64,000 nt of DNA from positions 1 to 64,000 of IMG/VR virus record IMGVR_UViG_3300046323_000587; one strand, 5' to 3'. Below the pieces are notes generated by a model, which was given only the letters and a program-made list of their open reading frames with translations, did not search any database and had not been told where the DNA came from. The DNA comes from a virus. Numbering within the stretch: the stretch's first letter is position 1; every line of letters begins with the position of its first letter. Made by a program: the position numbers and the translations under genes. This document shows, in pieces, positions 8,631 to 17,907 of the stretch.

Positions 8631-9614
8631 ATGATAAAAACAAAAGAAAAAGTTGATAAGGTTGATAAGAAGAACAATTATAACCTAGGTTTTGATAACA
8701 AATTCTATAAAGCAAGTTCATTAGTAATAATTATTTCGATTTTATTAACAATAGTTTTTTCTATTTACCCAATAAAATCTGAAATTCCAATTACGCCTAG
8801 TTATGAAGAACAATTATTACAAAAATTACAGACTAAAGAGGGAAATTTATCAAAAGAAGAAGTTGAAATATTGTTGAATATTTATGGAAAATATAAAATT
8901 CTTCAAATGTTGTTTACTCAAGAGTTTATTGAGGAAGAATATACTTATGAAGAATTTTTATTAGATTACAAAGAGTTGAAAGATAAATTAATTTTTAAAA
9001 TTGCTTTGTTATATGATGAAAAAAATTTAATTGGCAAAAATGCTGTAACTAAAAACAAAGTTATTTTAAATATATTGGGTTCAGATAATAAAGCTAAATT
9101 AGAATATACAAAAGCAATTTATAAAGATTCTTTAAAAGCTGTATTAAATTGTTTAAAATATGTTGTTTATGGAGAAATTAGAAAAAAGTATGAACCTTTA
9201 TATATTTTTAAACTAAAAGATATAGAAATAAAATTTTATATAACCTATTTATACCATATTTGGACAGGACATTGTATAGACTATCAAAAAGATTTTAATA
9301 TTATGTTGAATAAAACAAATATTGTAGATACATTTTCAGAATTTAGAAGAATTAATATATTTTTAGATATTGGTTTTTACGTTCAAAAATTAAATGACTT
9401 GGATTTAGATTATAAGAAGATTTTAACTAACAATGAAAATTTATATTTTAAATTAGGAGAAGTTATATATTGTTTAAGAATTATTGTAAAAAACAATGAA
9501 TATATAATAGAAACTTATTATCCAAAGAATGAAATAGATCTTTCAAGTAAAAAAACAATTATTGAAATTAAACTTAACTATAAAACATATTTTTATTATG
9601 AACACAAAAAATAA
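8631..9614 (+). CDS. Membrane-anchored HIxxxH protein, putative nuclease toxin (copy 3)
   Basis: A 327-residue protein nearly parallel to copy 2: Lys-rich start, transmembrane segment about 28-48, stalk with YEEQLLQKLQ and KYKILQMLFTQEF, motif YHIWTGH at about 207-213, and later strand YIIETYY. The anchor half is strongly conserved with copy 2 whereas the C-terminal half is not. The next gene starts inside its last 17 bases. The BECR-like assignment is inferred; a membrane-localised role is supported by the hydrophobic segment. Confidence 0.62.
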   Translation: MIKTKEKVDKVDKKNNYNLGFDNKFYKASSLVIIISILLTIVFSIYPIKSEIPITPSYEEQLLQKLQTKEGNLSKEEVEILLNIYGKYKILQMLFTQEFIEEEYTYEEFLLDYKELKDKLIFKIALLYDEKNLIGKNAVTKNKVILNILGSDNKAKLEYTKAIYKDSLKAVLNCLKYVVYGEIRKKYEPLYIFKLKDIEIKFYITYLYHIWTGHCIDYQKDFNIMLNKTNIVDTFSEFRRINIFLDIGFYVQKLNDLDLDYKKILTNNENLYFKLGEVIYCLRIIVKNNEYIIETYYPKNEIDLSSKKTIIEIKLNYKTYFYYEHKK

Positions 9615-10044
9615 ATTTTATTTTTACATATACGATACAAAAGAAGACAAAACTCAAGTTGAAAATCTTTGTGTAAAGTATAATTTTATTTGTGACAATA
9701 CTCATCCTTGGTTTTCTGGAGATACAGAATTATATATTATTGATACAATAGAAAAAAATGTTTGGGGAGATAACATTTGTAGTTATGCTAATCGTATTAG
9801 TATAGAAGATATCAATTTTTTAGAAAACATTTTTATTGTATTGAGTAGTTTAACTCAGTTTGAATACTCTAAGAACACTTTTCACAGAGACGAAGATTAT
9901 CGTTACATAAATGGAAAAAAACTTTTAACTACTAGAGAAATGTTAGCTCAGTTTTTATTTAAAAGTAAAGAATTAGTTATTATAAAAGATTTAATAACAA
10001 AAAAAGAGTATTTAATAACAGAGAATAAAATAATTAAATGCTAA
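9598..10044 (+). CDS. Partner family A, member 5, 148 aa
   Basis: The start is placed at the ATG at 9598 (TTATTATG context) rather than at an upstream non-ATG codon, because MNTKNKFYFYI aligns with MGTKNKFYFYI of the gene at 10498. It carries HPWFSGDTELY, LTQFEYSK and SKELVIIKDL with KEYLITE. It overlaps toxin-like copy 3 by 17 bases. Confidence 0.62.
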   Translation: MNTKNKFYFYIYDTKEDKTQVENLCVKYNFICDNTHPWFSGDTELYIIDTIEKNVWGDNICSYANRISIEDINFLENIFIVLSSLTQFEYSKNTFHRDEDYRYINGKKLLTTREMLAQFLFKSKELVIIKDLITKKEYLITENKIIKC

Positions 10045-10048
10045 ATTA

Positions 10049-10495
10049 ATGAAAGATTACAATATACTTTCTTTTATAATATCCTATGAAATAAATAGAG
10101 AAAAATTACTAGCTTTATTAAAACAATCTAATGCAAATCTTCAAAATTTTTTTAACTTCGATGAACAGGAGCCTGGATATGTAATATACAATAATAAAAC
10201 TAATACTTTTTATAGTGATTTTAGTTATATTGTTACAAATACAATTAAAATAGAAAATGAAAATCTATTATTAAATGTATTGAAAGTATTAAAAACTCTA
10301 AATACATTTAATTATTTTATAGAAACAACTAGAATTTTAGAATTGCCTGATAAAAGTAAATTTATTTCTAGTCTTTTATTTAAAAGTAAACATTTAATCA
10401 TTATTAAAGATTTAGAAAATAATAAAGAATATTTAATAACAGAAGACAATATTGTTGATTGTAATGATTTTTTGTCTAAAAAAGTTTTAAACTAA
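10049..10495 (+). CDS. Partner family A, member 6, 148 aa
   Basis: Second partner of copy 3. It has the family C-terminal block SKHLIIIKDL with KEYLITED but lacks the WFS stretch, so resembles members 6812 and 7233. The alternation of subtypes suggests a duplicated two-gene unit. Soluble. Confidence 0.6.
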   Translation: MKDYNILSFIISYEINREKLLALLKQSNANLQNFFNFDEQEPGYVIYNNKTNTFYSDFSYIVTNTIKIENENLLLNVLKVLKTLNTFNYFIETTRILELPDKSKFISSLLFKSKHLIIIKDLENNKEYLITEDNIVDCNDFLSKKVLN

Positions 10496-10497
10496 TT

Positions 10498-10956
10498 ATG
10501 GGTACAAAAAATAAATTTTATTTTTATATAGATTATAGAAAAGAAACAGAGGTTACTGAAATATGTAAAAAATATAAATTTTCTTATGACTATGATCCTC
10601 TTTGGTTTTCTTGTAATACAGAAATATATACTATTGATACAGAAAAAAAATACGTTTGGGGAGATACTGTTTATAATTACAATACTTCCATTGCGATAGA
10701 TAATCTAAATCTACTAGAAAATGTTTTTATTGTATTAAGCAATTTAATTGAATTTGAATACTCTAAAACTACTTTTCAAAGAGATGAAAAAGATTATAGT
10801 TATTTTAAAAATTCAACAACAAAAGAATTGATACCAAGAATCTTATTTAAAGATAAATATTTAATAATAATCAAGAATTTAATTACATTAGAGGAGTATC
10901 TAATTACTGAAAACAGAATTATAAATTGTATCGAATATTTAACTCAAAATAAATAA
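10498..10956 (+). CDS. Partner family A, member 7, 152 aa
   Basis: Third partner of copy 3 and a close paralog of the gene at 9598: KNKFYFYI, DPLWFSCNTE, YVWGDTV, FEYSKTTFQRDE and DKYLIIIKNL are shared with small changes. It starts two bases after member 6 and ends two bases before the AAA ATPase, so all appear to be one transcript. Confidence 0.62.
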   Translation: MGTKNKFYFYIDYRKETEVTEICKKYKFSYDYDPLWFSCNTEIYTIDTEKKYVWGDTVYNYNTSIAIDNLNLLENVFIVLSNLIEFEYSKTTFQRDEKDYSYFKNSTTKELIPRILFKDKYLIIIKNLITLEEYLITENRIINCIEYLTQNK

Positions 10957-10958
10957 AA

Positions 10959-12329
10959 ATGGAAAATAACATTAATGAATTATTAGACGAAAATACATTA
11001 AAGAAAGTATATCAAGATACAGTATATCCTTTTAATGTGTATAGATATATGTATGCAAAGTATCCTGGAGTTTATGGATATTTTTATTATGATTATTTAG
11101 ATAAAGAAATAATAGACATAGAAAAAATGTTAAATATTATTAAAAGTATTAAAGGAACAAAAATAAAAACTTTATATAATCTATGTTTGAAATATAATAA
11201 AAATCACAAAAAACCTAGCAACTATCATTCTTACGATATTGTTAAATATAACAATATTTTTAATATTTCTTATATAGGGAAAATTAAAAGATTTTATTCA
11301 AATTATATATTAGATATTAATGATGTAGCTAATTTTCCTAGCACACTTGAATCTAGTGTCAATGGAGATCAAAATATAAATGGAATAAATTTGTTAGAAA
11401 TAAATGAGATTCTCAGCCCTTTACATAATGATGACAGCACTGAAATAAACGGTATTAAAATGCTTTTTGATGGTTGGAGTTTTATTGAAGTAGAAATTGA
11501 AGATTGTCAAGTTGGTTTTATATTTAATGGTACTTTATCTGGAGTATATAGAATTGATGATTTACGTTCTCAAGAGTTAGCTTATACAATTATAGAAGAG
11601 ATGCACAAACTAAAAGACGATTACGATAAACTAAACAAACAAAAGAAATCTAAAATTAATTTTATTACTCAAACCACACAAGGAATGAATTTACAAGAAG
11701 TTGATTTCTTTCTTAAAAATCCAATTAAAGATTTGAGTTTATATTATAACGACAACTTTATTTCTATTGATGCACAAATCAAAAAATTAGTTGATAATAA
11801 AGATAAAGGATTTGTATTACTTCACGGTAAACCAGGCACAGGAAAGTCTAATTACATTGAATATATTACTAAATATTGTATTGATAAAGAAGTTAATTGT
11901 GTGTATTTACCTAACTCTTGTTTATCTATTTTATCTTCACCTAATTTTATCTCTTTTGCATTAGAGCAATTAAAGAATTGTGTGTTGATTATTGAAGATG
12001 CAGAAGAAATACTATTAAATAGAGATGTTAATAGAAATTCAGCTGTAAGTAATTTATTAAATCTTACTGATGGATTGTTGTCTTCTACTATTCAATGTAA
12101 AGTTATTGCAACATTTAATACTAAATTAAAAAATATTGATCCAGCTTTATTAAGAAATGGAAGGTTGACTATTCTGTATGAATTTGATGAATTATCTATT
12201 GATAAAACTAATAATTTAAGAAAATCTCTTGGATTAGAAGAAGGCGTTAAAAAAGAAGTATTGGCTGATATTTTTAATAATGCTACAATAGAGAAGAATG
12301 TTAAAGAAGGAGTAAAGATTGGATTTTAA
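10959..12329 (+). CDS. AAA ATPase, BCS1-like
   Basis: A 456-residue protein with an unrecognised N-terminal region (about 1-260) and a C-terminal AAA module: Walker A GKPGTGKSN (about 289-297), Walker B VLIIEDAEE (about 340-348), sensor 1 ATFNT (about 383) and DPALLRNGRL (about 393), the region carrying the arginine finger. The BCS1/CbbQ-like spacing is typical of AAA ATPases carried by phages and mobile elements. No transmembrane segment is obvious, unlike mitochondrial BCS1. Such ATPases remodel or unfold client proteins. Its place directly after two toxin-like clusters raises the possibility that it handles those proteins, but nothing proves it. Confidence 0.82.
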   Translation: MENNINELLDENTLKKVYQDTVYPFNVYRYMYAKYPGVYGYFYYDYLDKEIIDIEKMLNIIKSIKGTKIKTLYNLCLKYNKNHKKPSNYHSYDIVKYNNIFNISYIGKIKRFYSNYILDINDVANFPSTLESSVNGDQNINGINLLEINEILSPLHNDDSTEINGIKMLFDGWSFIEVEIEDCQVGFIFNGTLSGVYRIDDLRSQELAYTIIEEMHKLKDDYDKLNKQKKSKINFITQTTQGMNLQEVDFFLKNPIKDLSLYYNDNFISIDAQIKKLVDNKDKGFVLLHGKPGTGKSNYIEYITKYCIDKEVNCVYLPNSCLSILSSPNFISFALEQLKNCVLIIEDAEEILLNRDVNRNSAVSNLLNLTDGLLSSTIQCKVIATFNTKLKNIDPALLRNGRLTILYEFDELSIDKTNNLRKSLGLEEGVKKEVLADIFNNATIEKNVKEGVKIGF

Positions 12330-12355
12330 TCTAAAATAAATTAAAATAAATTAAA

Positions 12356-12592
12356 ATGGAGATAAAAAAAATTGAAGATTGTGAAATAGAATTAAACAAA
12401 AGAATTTATCTACCTTTTGTTTTAAGTATTATTTGTGAGTGTAGTAATATACTAGAAAATAATTTATCAACTACTTGTTTAAATTATCCTATTATTGGAA
12501 AACCAGAAGAAATTTCTTTTTATTGTAATGAATGTGAAAGAGAATATATAAAAAAGATAAAAGTATTAATAAACATAGAAGAAGTATTATGA
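12356..12592 (+). CDS. Small Cys-rich protein, 78 aa
   Basis: Intact short frame with Cys pairs (CECSN at about 24-28, YCNECE at about 57-62), suggesting a structural zinc site. It overlaps by four bases a tiny following frame. No family recognised. Confidence 0.5.
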   Translation: MEIKKIEDCEIELNKRIYLPFVLSIICECSNILENNLSTTCLNYPIIGKPEEISFYCNECEREYIKKIKVLINIEEVL

Positions 12593-12645
12593 AAATTATT
12601 ACAGGTATGCAATTAAGTTGTAAAAGATGATCTTCATGTAATTAA
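12589..12645 (+). pseudogene. Tiny disrupted frame with in-frame TGA
   Basis: An ATG overlapping the previous stop opens MKIITGMQLSCKR, then TGA (12628), then SSCN and TAA. It may be the remnant of a gene interrupted or displaced by the nuclease gene that follows. Too short to classify. Confidence 0.25.
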
Positions 12646-12665
12646 TTAATTAATTGAAAGCCGTT

Positions 12666-13595
12666 ATGGATAAAACAGAAATATTTTTAAAAAAATGTGT
12701 TAAAATACACGGAGTAAATAAATACGATTTTAGTAAAGTAAAATTTGTAAACAGTAAAACAAAAATAAATCTAACTTGTCTTATATGTAACTATAACTTT
12801 GAAGCATTGCCAGAAAACATATTTAAAATGAAAAATTGTAAAATTTTTACTTATAAAAATTTGAAACAAAATCAAAAAAAATCTAACGACTGGTTTTTAG
12901 AAAAAGTAAAACTAGTTCATAAAGATAAATATTCTTATTTAAATGATTATTTAGGAGCTAAGTCTGTTATTACTATAAAATGCAATATTTGTAATAATAT
13001 TTTTAATCAAAGAGCAAGTAGTCATTTGGAAGGGTTTGGTTGTAAAAAATGTGCTGATAATTTATCTACTAAGACACAACGAACACATTTTTTAGAATTT
13101 GAAAAAAAATGTGATGAATTACACAATAATAAATATATTTATTTTAATGATTTTGTAAATAACAAGTCAAGATTAAAAATACAATGTAAAACTTGTTTGA
13201 ATATATTTGAACAATCTGTATGCGGACATTACAATAAAAAACAAGGTTGTCCTATTTGTAAGTTTTCAAAAGGAGAAGTTGTAGTACAGAAATATTTAGA
13301 TATTAATAATATAAATTATGAAACTCAAAAAAAATTTAAAGATTGTAGAAACAAATTACCTTTAAGGTTTGATTTTTATTTGCCTGATTACAACACTTGT
13401 GTTGAATTTGATGGTCTTCAACATTTTGTGAACGTATCTATATTTAAAAACAGTTTTGAGTATGTTGCAAATAATGATAAAATAAAACAAGATTATTGCA
13501 ATAGTAAAAATATTAAATTATTAAGAATTTCTTATAAAGAAATAAAAAATGTTTGCAAAATACTAGATAATTTTATACTTAATTTTAAAAATTAA
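12666..13595 (+). CDS. Zinc-module nuclease, homing-endonuclease type (Vsr/EDxHD-like C-terminus)
   Basis: The start is taken at ATG 12666. Three repeats of about 65 residues each begin with a KIHGxNKYDF-like helix and carry zinc-binding Cys pairs (CLIC, CNIC with CKKC, CKTC with CPIC), the DUF723-type modules of phage nucleases. The first module has lost part of its Cys set. The C-terminal domain (about 205-309) contains RFDFYLPDYNTCVEFDGLQHF, the Asp/Glu-rich core of Vsr-like or EDxHD endonucleases. Such genes are mobile, usually free-standing homing nucleases that cut related phage genomes. No intron was identified around it. Confidence 0.75.
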   Translation: MDKTEIFLKKCVKIHGVNKYDFSKVKFVNSKTKINLTCLICNYNFEALPENIFKMKNCKIFTYKNLKQNQKKSNDWFLEKVKLVHKDKYSYLNDYLGAKSVITIKCNICNNIFNQRASSHLEGFGCKKCADNLSTKTQRTHFLEFEKKCDELHNNKYIYFNDFVNNKSRLKIQCKTCLNIFEQSVCGHYNKKQGCPICKFSKGEVVVQKYLDINNINYETQKKFKDCRNKLPLRFDFYLPDYNTCVEFDGLQHFVNVSIFKNSFEYVANNDKIKQDYCNSKNIKLLRISYKEIKNVCKILDNFILNFKN

Positions 13596-13599
13596 AATA

Positions 13600-14067
13600 G
13601 TGTCTGGTTTTAATACAGGAGCAGATTTTGCAGCAATTAAAGCTGCAAAAGATAATGGAATGGAAACAAGTGGTTATATGCCGAAAGGTTATAGAACTGA
13701 GAAAGGAACTAAACCTGAGTATGCTGAATTATATGGAGCAGTAGAACATAGTAATTAGGATTATTTAAGCAGAACTTTACAAAATGTACTAGATAGTAAT
13801 TGTACCATTATATTTGAATATATTTTGTCGTCAGGTAGTTCTAATACAGTTTATTATTGTAATAAATATAATAAACCTTATATGAGATTATATGATTATG
13901 AAATAGATGATAAGCATATTGTAAATAAAATTCTTACTTTTATAATAATAAAAAACCCAAAAATATTAAACATTGCAGGTAATAGAGAATCAGTATGTAA
14001 TGGAATTGGAGATAAAGTTTACAAGATTATGAATGAAGTATTTAAACAATTAAATAATTTAAAATAA
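13600..14067 (+). pseudogene. Circularly permuted YpsA/SLOG-family protein, interrupted by TAG
   Basis: The frame reads IVSGFNTGADFAAIKAAKD, YMPKGYRTEKGTKPEYAELY, then HSN, TAG (13756), DYLSRTLQNVLDSNCTIIF. These are the blocks of the cpYpsA/putative molybdenum-carrier SLOG family, nucleotide-related Rossmann-like proteins common in phages. The rest is open to 14065 with no indel. The start is unclear: GTG at 13600, or an upstream codon, since the family normally begins one or two residues before the conserved K-I-V-S-G. An independent short product from the internal TCG/TTG region is unlikely. Confidence 0.7.
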
Positions 14068-14078
14068 CTTAAATAATA

Positions 14079-14719
14079 TGGCAGGAATATTTACAGGAAC
14101 GGTAAGTAAAAGCATTACAGTTAGAAGAAACATTGTTATAACAGATATTTACAATATTATAAAATATCTTAATGTAAAAAGAAGAACTAAAAGTTAGTTT
14201 AATTAATAAAAGTAATTGGTTCAATTTAAATAGATAATAATTAAAAAAAAAATTAAACTCTAATGGATTTAATTCATATAAAATATTTGATGTTGGTAGT
14301 AATATTTGTATTTGCACAACTATACTAAATACAAAAGAAACAAAAGAAATTTTAAAACAGAAAAAAGCTTTATATTATGAATGTTTTCATAGATTAAATT
14401 TTTGGAATGGAGAGTATAGTGGTATTAAAGAATCAATCGAATTAAAAAAGACTATAAAAAAATAGATAAAGAATATTATGATTCTATTGTTCTAGGTGAA
14501 ATTTCTATTAAAAGTGGGATAATTGGAGCATTTTTATTAAGAGATATTTTAGAAATTATTCCTCATTTTAAAGAAGAGTTAGATAAAACTGATAATATAA
14601 CTATTATTAAGGATTTTCAAGACAAAATTTATATAAAAGCTGCCAACTATCCAAAAACAGAAATTTCTATTACAGGAAAAGAAAATATCAATTTTTATAC
14701 GTTACAAACAAAAATTTAA
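14079..14719 (+). pseudogene. Degraded gene region with frameshifts in A-runs
   Basis: An ATG at 14079 opens a 38-codon frame ending in TAG. Coding-like text then continues in other phases: INKSNWFNLNR, double TAA, then after a long A-run FNSYKIFDVGSNICICTT through LKQKKALYYECFHRLNFW, and after a seven-A run (about 14452-14458) KEYYDSIVLGEISIKSG to the TAA at 14717. At least two one-base shifts lie in A-runs. The last 85 codons are continuous and well formed. I cannot name the family. Confidence 0.45.
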
Positions 14720-14726
14720 GATACTT

Positions 14727-15260
14727 ATGAAACCATTTGTAAATAACACAGTATTAAATAGTTTTGATGATTTAAAAGGTTTTGTTCTTTGTAGTAATTT
14801 CCCTAATACAGATTTATATTTATTTAATAAAGAAGATTTAGAACAGGGAGCTACACCTTTTTATGGAATAAACGATTTACCAGAAGAGATTTTAAAACAA
14901 TATAAAGAAGACAAAATTAACACGGTCAGTACATTTGAATTTGTTAAAGAATATGATCACAGTAAAGAAAAATCATTTTCCTTATTAAAAATCAATAAAG
15001 TATTAAAAGAAACAAATCATAAAAAACTATTAAATGAATCTGAAATCAATTTTATACTTGAATACAACAGATTTAATGAGCCTAGTGGAAACACCGAACA
15101 AGGTATTTATTATGGTGTAGTTGTTATAAATAAAACTGATTGTTTTATTATTAGCGTTTCTGATTGTGAATTAGATTGTTGTGGAAATTATGATTTAGCC
15201 TACAAGAAATATGATATTAAAGGATTTGATTTAAATAAAATCTTAAAAGAAACTAAATAA
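14727..15260 (+). CDS. Hypothetical protein, 177 aa
   Basis: Intact frame with ATG eight bases after the previous remnant. Contains a C-terminal Cys cluster (DCELDCCGNYD, about residues 148-158) and a central charged helical region. Soluble. No family recognised. Confidence 0.55.
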   Translation: MKPFVNNTVLNSFDDLKGFVLCSNFPNTDLYLFNKEDLEQGATPFYGINDLPEEILKQYKEDKINTVSTFEFVKEYDHSKEKSFSLLKINKVLKETNHKKLLNESEINFILEYNRFNEPSGNTEQGIYYGVVVINKTDCFIISVSDCELDCCGNYDLAYKKYDIKGFDLNKILKETK

Positions 15261-15352
15261 ATTAAATTAGATATATTTTATATGACTGTAGGAGATATTT
15301 TATGGTTGCAATTGTAAAGTTACAAATAATTTAAAACAAATATTAAAATTAT

Positions 15353-15610
15353 ATGGATTTGTCTTATAAAGAATATAAAATATTTTTTGTTTCTAAATTA
15401 CCAGAACAAATAAAAGACTATTTTAAAAAATATAACGATTCAAAAACTAAATACATTGGATTATTTTTTGATATAGGAAAAAAAGACTCTGACAATAGTA
15501 TTTCTGTATATGGAGAACTTTTAACAAAATCAGAAGAGTTGTATAGTATTCATAATTACTTTATAAGATTTGAAGAAGAAACAATTATGATTTATTATGA
15601 TGAAGTTTAA
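15353..15610 (+). CDS. Hypothetical protein, 85 aa
   Basis: Small acidic soluble protein with ATG in TTATATG context. The 92 bases before it hold only a short 11-codon frame (MTVGDILWLQL) and A/T-rich text. No motif recognised. Confidence 0.5.
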   Translation: MDLSYKEYKIFFVSKLPEQIKDYFKKYNDSKTKYIGLFFDIGKKDSDNSISVYGELLTKSEELYSIHNYFIRFEEETIMIYYDEV

Positions 15611-15658
15611 ATCTTCTAAATAAAAATTAAACATTTTAAACACTTTAATAATTAAACT

Positions 15659-16075
15659 ATGAGAACTATAAAATTTAATGTTTATGATAATTACTTAAAA
15701 CAATTTATTTGTAAAGGAATACATATCTTAGGAGAAACTCTATTATTTGGTATGATAGAAAACTATTGTGATAAAAATCCTAATACTAACTATAAATATT
15801 CTATTCAAAGATTTGATGATATTGTATTTATACAATTTATAGGCTTGTTTGATAAAAATGGAGTAGAGATATATGAAGGAGATATTGTTAAAGACACAAG
15901 AAACTTTAAAAAAGAGATAAATATAAGACAAGTTGTATTTAAAATAGAATGTGGAGGATATGTTCTTTGTGAAAAAGATTTGTATTATAACTTTTCAATA
16001 AGTGCTGCAAATACAGGAGAGTGTAATCATTTAGAAGTAATTGGAAATATTTATGAAAATTTTGAATTAATTTAA
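15659..16075 (+). CDS. YopX-family phage protein
   Basis: The 138-residue sequence follows the YopX pattern: an N-terminal IKFNVYDNYLKQF, the central hallmark FIGLFDKNGVEIYEGDIVKD (about 67-86), a gap strand rich in Gly, and the terminal EVIGNIYENFEL. YopX proteins are widespread in phages and prophages of Gram-positive and Bacteroidota hosts and have a beta-rich fold of uncertain function. This copy looks complete and supports a phage origin for the window. Confidence 0.9.
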   Translation: MRTIKFNVYDNYLKQFICKGIHILGETLLFGMIENYCDKNPNTNYKYSIQRFDDIVFIQFIGLFDKNGVEIYEGDIVKDTRNFKKEINIRQVVFKIECGGYVLCEKDLYYNFSISAANTGECNHLEVIGNIYENFELI

Positions 16076-16087
16076 TCAAACAATTGT

Positions 16088-16462
16088 ATGATAAACAAAA
16101 TCACTATACACTTAATTACAATCTATTTTTTACATAAAATTTATTTACCAATAATTAAATTCTTAATTGTGTCTTATTTAAACATCTTTCACAATATAAA
16201 AATTGGTAGTAAATTCATTTATATTAAATTTGAAAACCATAAAACAGCTAATATTCAAGTTAGTCAAATTAAAGAATTTAATATTGATTGGGACGGAAAA
16301 ATTTTATTTGATGTAACTTTAATATTTTCTGTTCATTATAATGAATCTTATAGTAAAGGTTATTATAGTCTATCAGATATATTAGCAATAAAAGATAGTC
16401 AAAAATGGATCAATATTAAATTGAAAGATTACGATTATACATTACCAGAACATTTAAATTGA
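16088..16462 (+). CDS. Small membrane-associated protein, 124 aa
   Basis: Hydrophobic text at about residues 5-40 (ITIYFLHKIYLPIIKFLIVSYL) predicts one or two membrane-associated helices; the remainder is beta-like and soluble. It starts 12 bases after the YopX gene and ends just before a terminator. Unknown role. Confidence 0.55.
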   Translation: MINKITIHLITIYFLHKIYLPIIKFLIVSYLNIFHNIKIGSKFIYIKFENHKTANIQVSQIKEFNIDWDGKILFDVTLIFSVHYNESYSKGYYSLSDILAIKDSQKWINIKLKDYDYTLPEHLN

Positions 16463-16470
16463 GTTGTAAG

Positions 16471-16501
16471 CCTTTCTAATGTATTTTAGAAAGGTTTTTT
16501 T
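16471..16501 (+). terminator. Rho-independent terminator
   Basis: Arms CCTTTCTA (16471-16478) and TAGAAAGG (16487-16494) enclose an eight-base loop and are followed by seven T. It separates the YopX unit from the next toxin-like module. Confidence 0.87.
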
Positions 16502-16528
16502 ATTTTTTAATTTAAATCAAATACTATT

Positions 16529-17551
16529 ATGACTGTACTAATATTAAAAATTAATAAAAAAAAAGTTATTAGAAAACAACCAAAGAATAAATTAACTATT
16601 AAATTATTATTTATTGTTAGTACAATCCTTTCAATAGGAATTTATTTTGTTTATAAAGAATATAAAGAAAGTTATTACAATGATTTAGAAATAAGACTAA
16701 TAAATAAACTTCCATTATCTCAAAAAGAAAAAAACGATTTATGTAAATATTTTTTAGGTACTGATAAAGAAAAATATAAAAAATATTGTTTAAATCAAGA
16801 TACTTCTATTAATAATTTATTAGAGAAATACCTATACAATAGAACAAATATTTCTTATACAGATAGTATAAAAATAGATTCAATTTATCTAGATTTCTTT
16901 AAAAAATTAGACAAAGCTAGATCAATAGAAAATAAAACTGGTAAAAATTTACTAACAGAATCTAAAAAAGTGGTAAATAGTTACAAAGAATATATAAGAA
17001 GAATTAAACATAAAATAAAATACAATGTATCTACAAAAGATATTTATTTATTGACTTTATATGTATATACTCAAATAACAAATGAGAAAATTTTAAATAA
17101 TTATGAGTTTTTTGTTTCTTATAAAAAACATAAGATTATAGTAAATAAATTTTCTTTATTACATATAATAGTTAGACATTATTTTATAAGCAATTATTAC
17201 ATAAATAACAATTCTACTTTATATAAATATACTACTTATAATGAATTAATCATAGAACTACAAAAATTTTTAAAAGCTATTTCTTTTTCTGAACAAATTG
17301 ATAAAACTGTATTATTTGAAAGTAGTCAATCTAAAGATATACAGAATTATAGTGTTTATATGTTTAATGATTCTGTAAAATTAGATTTACATCTAATTAA
17401 ACTTAAAAATACTTTTTTTGTTGAAACATTTTTTGTTCACGATAGTAGTGCAGTATCTAATTTATCTGACAATAGAAAAATAAAAACAACCAATTGTAAT
17501 TATTATAATCTAATTAATAACGTAAAAATATTTTATAAAGATGATAAATAA
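16529..17551 (+). CDS. Membrane-anchored HIxxxH protein, putative nuclease toxin (copy 4)
   Basis: A 340-residue protein: Lys-rich start, transmembrane segment at about 25-43, stalk with LSQKEKNDLCKYFLG and YKKYCLNQ (the LxxxExxxLCxxFL pattern shared with copies 7 and 8), motif LHIIVRH at about 211-217, then strands including FVETFF and a terminal VKIFYKDDK. The architecture matches the other seven copies. It is followed by the largest partner array (five genes), the first overlapping by 11 bases. The nuclease identity is inferred. Confidence 0.62.
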   Translation: MTVLILKINKKKVIRKQPKNKLTIKLLFIVSTILSIGIYFVYKEYKESYYNDLEIRLINKLPLSQKEKNDLCKYFLGTDKEKYKKYCLNQDTSINNLLEKYLYNRTNISYTDSIKIDSIYLDFFKKLDKARSIENKTGKNLLTESKKVVNSYKEYIRRIKHKIKYNVSTKDIYLLTLYVYTQITNEKILNNYEFFVSYKKHKIIVNKFSLLHIIVRHYFISNYYINNNSTLYKYTTYNELIIELQKFLKAISFSEQIDKTVLFESSQSKDIQNYSVYMFNDSVKLDLHLIKLKNTFFVETFFVHDSSAVSNLSDNRKIKTTNCNYYNLINNVKIFYKDDK

Positions 17552-17903
17552 TAACATAAAAGTAATTTGTAAACATTCACAAGATTTTGAATATTTAATT
17601 TTAGAGAATAAATTACCAATAGCAACTAAATATGTAGAAGAATCTAAAATTTTAAAAGAATTGTTAAATTATAAAGACTTTCTACCTTCTAGTTTTTATC
17701 TAAATTTACTTGATTTATTTATTGAACCTTGTGAAACAATAGAAAATTGTGAAGTAAATCCATATTATTTTTATTATTTTGATGAAGAAAGTTTGTACTC
17801 AATTAATGAATTTAAAAATTTATTGTTTAATAAAGAGTATATAACTAAAATAATTGTTAATTATAATTCAATAGAGATAGTATACAATATTTATAAAAAT
17901 TGA
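17541..17903 (+). CDS. Partner family B, member 1 (immunity-like), 120 aa
   Basis: First of five tandem partners of copy 4. Family B members start with a strand of the type IKVICKH, continue with LPIATKYVEE, and end with a strand such as SIEIVYNIYKN. Soluble, no signal peptide. The ATG lies 11 bases inside the toxin-like gene, indicating coupled translation. Confidence 0.6.
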   Translation: MINNNIKVICKHSQDFEYLILENKLPIATKYVEESKILKELLNYKDFLPSSFYLNLLDLFIEPCETIENCEVNPYYFYYFDEESLYSINEFKNLLFNKEYITKIIVNYNSIEIVYNIYKN

Positions 17904-17907
17904 CACA

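Noticed and set aside
12600-13600. Self-splicing intron around the zinc-module nuclease
   Set aside because: No interrupted conserved gene flanks it and no recognisable intron core was seen, so it is treated as a free-standing gene.
14069-14317. Reverse-strand frame over the degraded region
   Set aside because: A/T-rich antisense text gives Phe/Leu/Asn-rich frames by chance. The + strand coding remnants explain the region better.
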